Part shown: piece by piece, positions 59,359-64,000 of the stretch
How the letters are laid out: each line of letters opens with the position of its first letter
Position numbering within the stretch: the first letter of the stretch is position 1
Source of the DNA: Tetragonia tetragonoides
Lineage: Eukaryota; Streptophyta; Magnoliopsida; Caryophyllales; Aizoaceae
NCBI GenBank assembly: GCA_038025085.1
Contig: CM076147.1
Location: forward strand, 32,524,766 to 32,588,765
Direction: 5' to 3'
DNA: 64,000 nucleotides
Position numbers and translations under genes: made by a program
The notes under the pieces: model-generated
The model's input: the letters and a program-made list of their open reading frames with translations, nothing else
What the model was told of the DNA's origin: nothing
The model's database searches: none

Positions 59359-60042
59359 ATGGAGAAAGAAAGCGCTAGAGAGAGAAACCCATCCCTTTCG
59401 TCTCATGAACCCGATGAACCCAATCTCTCAAATAAGAAATCTAAAAGGAAAACTTATGATCTCTGTACCTTCCATGCACATGTTGAATCCCAATCTCAAC
59501 AGGAACTCACTCATGTTCCTGAAACACCCCCCACCCAGATGCAGCATAACCCTCCCCATGAGACTCAAACTCAACCATTTGAATCCTATGTCAACTGTCT
59601 TAGAAATAAGGCAGCGATGGAGCAGCACCAGTGGCTTAGGCGTACCCAAGGTGAGACTTGGGAGGATGATGATCCAACCTCGGATGATGACGAACCACTA
59701 GGTGAAGGTGATGATCCAAGATGCCCCACCATACTCCTCTCAAAGGAAGAAAAGAAGCGACTCCGTGGTCCATGGAAGCACACTTTAATTATCAAAATGT
59801 TTGGAAAGAAAGTGGGATAGTATCTCCTCATGAAAAAACTCAGAACAAAATGGAGCCTAAAAGGGCATTTGTCACTCATAGACATTGGTTTCGAGTACTA
59901 TGTTGCTAAATTCTCCAACCTTGATGACTACAATTTCGTGCTCACACAAGGACCATGGATGATTAATGTTGCTAAATTCTCCAACCATGATGACTACCTA
60001 TGTTGCAAGACGAATTACGACCTCCTACGCCAATTTCCAAGC
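59359..60042 (+). pseudogene. LINE ORF1 (DUF4283-type gag), broken
   Basis: ORF1 proteins of plant L1 elements bind RNA. The frame starts MEKESARERNPS, has an acidic patch (EDDDPTSDDDEP), then RLRGPWKHTLIIKMFGKKVG. A TAG at 59818-59820 interrupts it before YLLMKKL and the typical DUF4283 continuation LSLIDIGFEYYVAKFSNLDDYNFVLTQGPW (shown here only in part: KGHLSLIDIGFEYY, VLTQGPWMI). A 30-bp direct duplication (59903-59932 and 59968-59997, one mismatch) then ends the homology. The CCHC zinc knuckles expected downstream are absent, so part of ORF1 was lost. Confidence 0.65.
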
Positions 60043-60080
60043 TAGTAGAATTTTCTCAAGAACAAAGACAACGCCAGTGA

Positions 60081-63000
60081 ATGAACCCAATAATACCATC
60101 TCCCTGCTCCCCACCTTCTCCGCCTCCCCTAGCCACCATGGCCACCCTTCCCCTCTCTCTTCTCCCAAATGTCATAGTGTCAATGATACCCCCTTCATTG
60201 ACAGCATCCTCGAGCATCAGCCACGAGAACTCGGTGATGGGAGTGGCGATCACTCTAGCTCACAAGATGGAGTTCAGGATTGTACCAATCCAAGACCCAA
60301 TGATCAGCCCTCCGGAGCTGCTATTTGACATGTCAGTACCCCCTGAGGTATCACGTGTCATTGATATGATAAGCTTGGCTTATGTGGACTCCCTTCAGCA
60401 TATACCTTATTTAATGGAAGACAGGTATCCTAATTTGTTACCCTTCACCAATCCAAGTTTCTTGGTGTGGAATGTCCAACGAGCGGGAAGTATGAATTTC
60501 CTCATGACTCTTAAGGAAATTATTCGCTTGAACAAGCTCTCTGTCATTGCGCTTGTTGAAACCCATCTAGATGGAGAAAGAGCTGAGAGACTCGGCACGC
60601 AAATCCATTATGATGGTCACTGTAGGGTTGATGCAGATGGCCACAGTGGGGGGATCTGGTTATACTGGAAGACGGCTGACGTGGTGGTGGACATCCACTC
60701 TCTTCATGCACAGCATATCACTGTTAAAATCACACGCACTGTGGACGAACCTTGGTTTTTTTCTGCAATTTACGCGAGTCCAGATCATACTAAAAGACAA
60801 GAACTTTGGGATATCTTGTCTAACCTCGCGACCTCTCTTCACTTGCCTTGGATGCTAGCAAGGGATTTTAATGAGACCACCACTCTGGAAGAGTGTCATG
60901 GTGGTAATTCTGATATGCAACGTAGGTGTAATCAATTTAATAACTGGATTGAAAATACCTCCTTGATCGACCTTGGCTACTTGGGACCTAAATTTACTTG
61001 GTCTCGAGGGAGAAGTATGGATACTCGCAAAGCAACCACGCTTGATCGAGGATTATGTACTGCGACTTGGAGGGTTCGGTTTGCAGAAGGAGTGGTCAAG
61101 CACTTGCCTGCAATAAACTCTGATCATTCACCTCTTCTAATCAACACGAATGGATTTGTTGCTCCACCCAGGGAACCAAAGCCATTCAGGTTCCTTTCCT
61201 CGTGGTTAGCTCATGAGAAATTTGATGAATTTGTCAAAAATACTTGGGAAAGTGTTGTGCCTATTGTCCCTTTTCTAAAGAAATTTGCTGCTGAACTGCA
61301 ACAATGGAACCAAACTACGTTTGGCAATATCTTTCAAAAAAAACGTCAGTTGTGGGGACGAATTAAAGGAATTCAGCGTGCCCTTGCGGAAAAAGGAAAT
61401 AATTTCCTCATTAATTTGGAACTCCAGTTGAGACAAGAACTTGATGATGTGCTCCACCAAGAAGAAGAGTTGTGGTTTCGAAAATCTTGCCTTAAGTCCC
61501 TACGAGATGGAGACCGTAACACCACCTACTTCCATACATCAACATTCATAAGGAGGAAAAAGAATAGAATAGAGGCACTCAAGAACACTGATGATGAGTG
61601 GATTTTTGAACCTACAGAGATTAAGCAGCTTGTGGTCTCATTCTTTAGTAACCTTTATAAGGCCACGCAAGAGCAACCAATCGTGGATATCCCCACGGAT
61701 TATTTCTCTCCCATCCTCAATGAAGATTTTGAACAACTCACTAGGCCTTTCACGCCTATCGACATCAAAGCTGTTATCTTCTCCATGGGGGCATACAAAG
61801 CTCCGGGGCCAGATGGGTTTCAAGCTTTGTTCTTCCAACGTCAATAGGACATCATCCATTCGAGCTTTTGTGATGCTGTGCTTAAGATACTTCGTGGCCA
61901 AGCTCTTCCAGAGGGCCTCAACGAGACTCACCTGGTACTCATACCAAAAGTGGATCACCCTCAACAAGCAGCTCAATTTTGACCTATTAGCCTTTGCAAC
62001 GTCCTATATAAGACAGTGACGAAGGCAATTGTTAATAGGCTGAAAATTATCCTTCCTTATATGATCTCTCCTACACAATGTGCTTTTGTTCCGGGACGCC
62101 AAATCACGGATAATATCATTATTGTGCAGGTTCTTCACACCATGAGAAGAAAGCAGGGGGAGAAAGGCTACATAGCTATTAAAATCGACCTAGCTAAAGC
62201 CTATGATCGGTTACGCTGGGACTTCATTAGAGACACCCTTCTTGAAATGCATATCCCTCAACTGCTTTTGGATACTATTATGCTATGTGTCTCATCACCG
62301 TCAATGCAAATTCTCTGGAATGGAGAACCCACGGAGGAATTCACACCCACAAGAGGTATACAGCAGGGAGACCCTCTCTCTCCTTACCTTTTTGTGATGT
62401 GTATGGAGCGTTTAAACCATATTATTGAAGAGTCGGTCAATGCGGGGCTCTGGAAACCCATCTACTGCAACCGGGCTGGGCCCAAACTGACCAATCTTTT
62501 TTTTTCTGATGATTTAGTCCTCTTCGCGGAGGCTTCAACCAGCGAAGCACACATAATCAAACAGTGCCTCGAACGCTTTTCTGCAGCCTCGGGCGAGCTT
62601 GTTTCGTACCCAAAATCAAGGGTGTGTTTCTCTAATAATGTGACCGAAGAGAGAGCCAATGACATCAGTAACATTCTGGGAATTGATGCTACGGAGGATC
62701 TAGGCTTCTACTTGGGTATGTCTACCATTAATGGACGAGTTACGAAGGCAACGTATCAACACATTGTTGATAAGGTAGATAAGCGATTGAGTGGATGGAA
62801 AACAAAGTGTATCTCGCTAGCAGGACGCGCAACCTTGACGCAATTTGTGCTTTCATCACTGGCAGTGTACTCTTTACAAACTGCGAAAATTCCACGCTCT
62901 ATATGTGATACTGTTGATAGAAAATCGAGGAAGTTCTTATGGGGAGGCACCTCGGAGGAACGCAAAGTTCATCTCCTCTCTTGGGAAACAGTTCAGAAAG

Positions 63001-64000
63001 GAAGAAAAGAGGGCGGACTTGGACTCAGGTCTACTAGACAAGCAAATGCAGCCTTCCTCACCAAGCTTGGCTACCGAGTCTTGGCTGAACCTTGCTCCCT
63101 ATGGTCACAAATCCTACGCTCAAAATACTGTAAGGGTAGGTGTGACTTGGACATGTTTATAATAAAGCAAAATGCCTCCAATGCTTGGAGAGGTATTGTT
63201 GAGAATGCAAAGTTTGTTCGTATGGGCACTAGAATGGCAGTAGGGAATGGGAAACGCACCTTATTTTGGGACCATTGTTGGGCTTCGGAAACTCCACTCT
63301 CGAATCATGCTATTGCGCCCATCCCCTTGGAGGTGCAAGATAGGACGGTCGAGGAATATTGGAGTGAAGAGGGGGATTGGAAGTGGGACGAAATTGTGGA
63401 CCTACTGCACCCGGATGCTCTCAAGCTCCTAGCCTCTCACTCGCTTATTCCCAGCCCCGACGCAAAGGACTCGATTTTTTGGGGTGGCTCAAGCTATGGA
63501 GAATTCTCAATTAAATCCGCTCTCAAACTCATTCGCAATGAAGGTGAATCAATAAGTGATAGAAAGTGGGACTTGGCTTGGAGAGCCCCGGTGTCGCAAC
63601 GAATCCGCATGTTCCTTTGGCTAGCCCTTCATAATCGAGCTCTCTGCAACGCCCAACGAGTTTCTAGAGGGCTCGCCACTGACCCTAGGTGCACACGATG
63701 TGGAGCCGATGAGGAAACTCTTGATCACATCCTAAGAGGTTGTCCTCTAGCTATTATGGTATGGAACCACTTAAGTGATCCGCCCATCAACCCAAGTTTT
63801 TGGTCTACGCCATTGCAAGAGTGGATTGTTAATAATCTGGATGTCACAGACCCGGATCATGACCCAGAGGGACCAATGAAGTTTGCCACTACAATATGGT
63901 GGTTGTGGAAATGGAGGAACAATATTGTGCTTGGCCATGGTGATGCAGTTCCAATTAACCCTGATGAATTCCTCCTCCGCAGATTCAATGAAATGAAACA
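60081..64000 (+). pseudogene. LINE ORF2: AP endonuclease, reverse transcriptase, zf-RVT (runs off window)
   Basis: The endonuclease starts near 60460 (LVWNVQRAG) and shows LVETHLDG, GGIWLYW, ARDFNET and SDHSPLL. RT motifs are GAYKAPGPDGF, FXPISLCNV, AIKIDLAKAYDRLRW, GIQQGDPLSPYLF and FFSDDLVLF. From 62700 come LGFYLGM, SGWKTKCISLAGR, FLWGG and the zinc-binding LHNRALCNAQ...CTRCGADEETLDHIL near 63640-63740. The frame is interrupted only by TAG at 61845-61847 (W expected) and TGA at 61980-61982 (R expected in FRPIS), then is open to 64000. ARDFNET has R where LINE endonucleases usually have G. Not autonomous as sequenced. Confidence 0.88.

Overview
The window is nuclear DNA from a flowering plant, almost certainly a eudicot. 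Genes have short exons with GT/AG introns. The recognisable genes are plant families: an eIF4A RNA helicase, a LysM receptor kinase of the CERK1/LYK type, a two-domain METTL-type methyltransferase and a MIR156 locus. Everything between them is packed with plant transposons. The CTGAACTGAA-rich MITEs may help place the species, but I do not name one.

Layout. 1-4031 is the 3' part of a Ty3/gypsy-like LTR element ending in a 1.5 kb LTR. 4032-7958 holds a decayed exon of a RETICULATA-RELATED gene. 7959-8031 is a tRNA-like sequence. 8095-8388 is the end of a CACTA transposon that cuts into a plant-mobile-domain gene (minus strand, 8390-10276). 10480-14794 is a nest of retroelement remains: a 53-bp tandem array split by a second insertion, a polypurine tract with an LTR start, and a second CACTA end. 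16150-19706 is eIF4A (plus strand, with a 5'UTR intron). 19707-30000 is intergenic with several MITE families, one nested inside another. 30061-31235 is the MIR156 locus. 31689-31818 is a SINE, 32363-33765 a Helitron, and 34494-37914 more MITEs. 38551-49334 is the methyltransferase gene (minus strand, 12 coding exons), which carries in its introns a MITE, a SINE and a 3.3 kb 5'-truncated LINE. 50882-57701 is the LysM receptor kinase (minus strand, 11 exons). 58185-58817 is another short TIR element. 59324-64000 is a second, long L1-type LINE that runs off the window.

How the genes work together: the protein genes are independent single-copy loci, not an operon or a cluster. eIF4A acts in translation initiation, the methyltransferase probably in tRNA and protein/RNA methylation, the LysM kinase in chitin-type oligosaccharide perception, and miR156 in the juvenile-to-adult phase switch through SPL mRNAs.

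One observation affects every gene model. Conserved coding sequence repeatedly breaks by a single base, often in a short same-base run: eIF4A twice, the receptor kinase twice, the methyltransferase two or three times, and the mobile-domain gene at least twice. Undoing the two eIF4A slips gives exactly the usual 413 residues. I read most of these as unpolished long-read assembly errors, not pseudogenisation, but the sequence alone cannot prove it.
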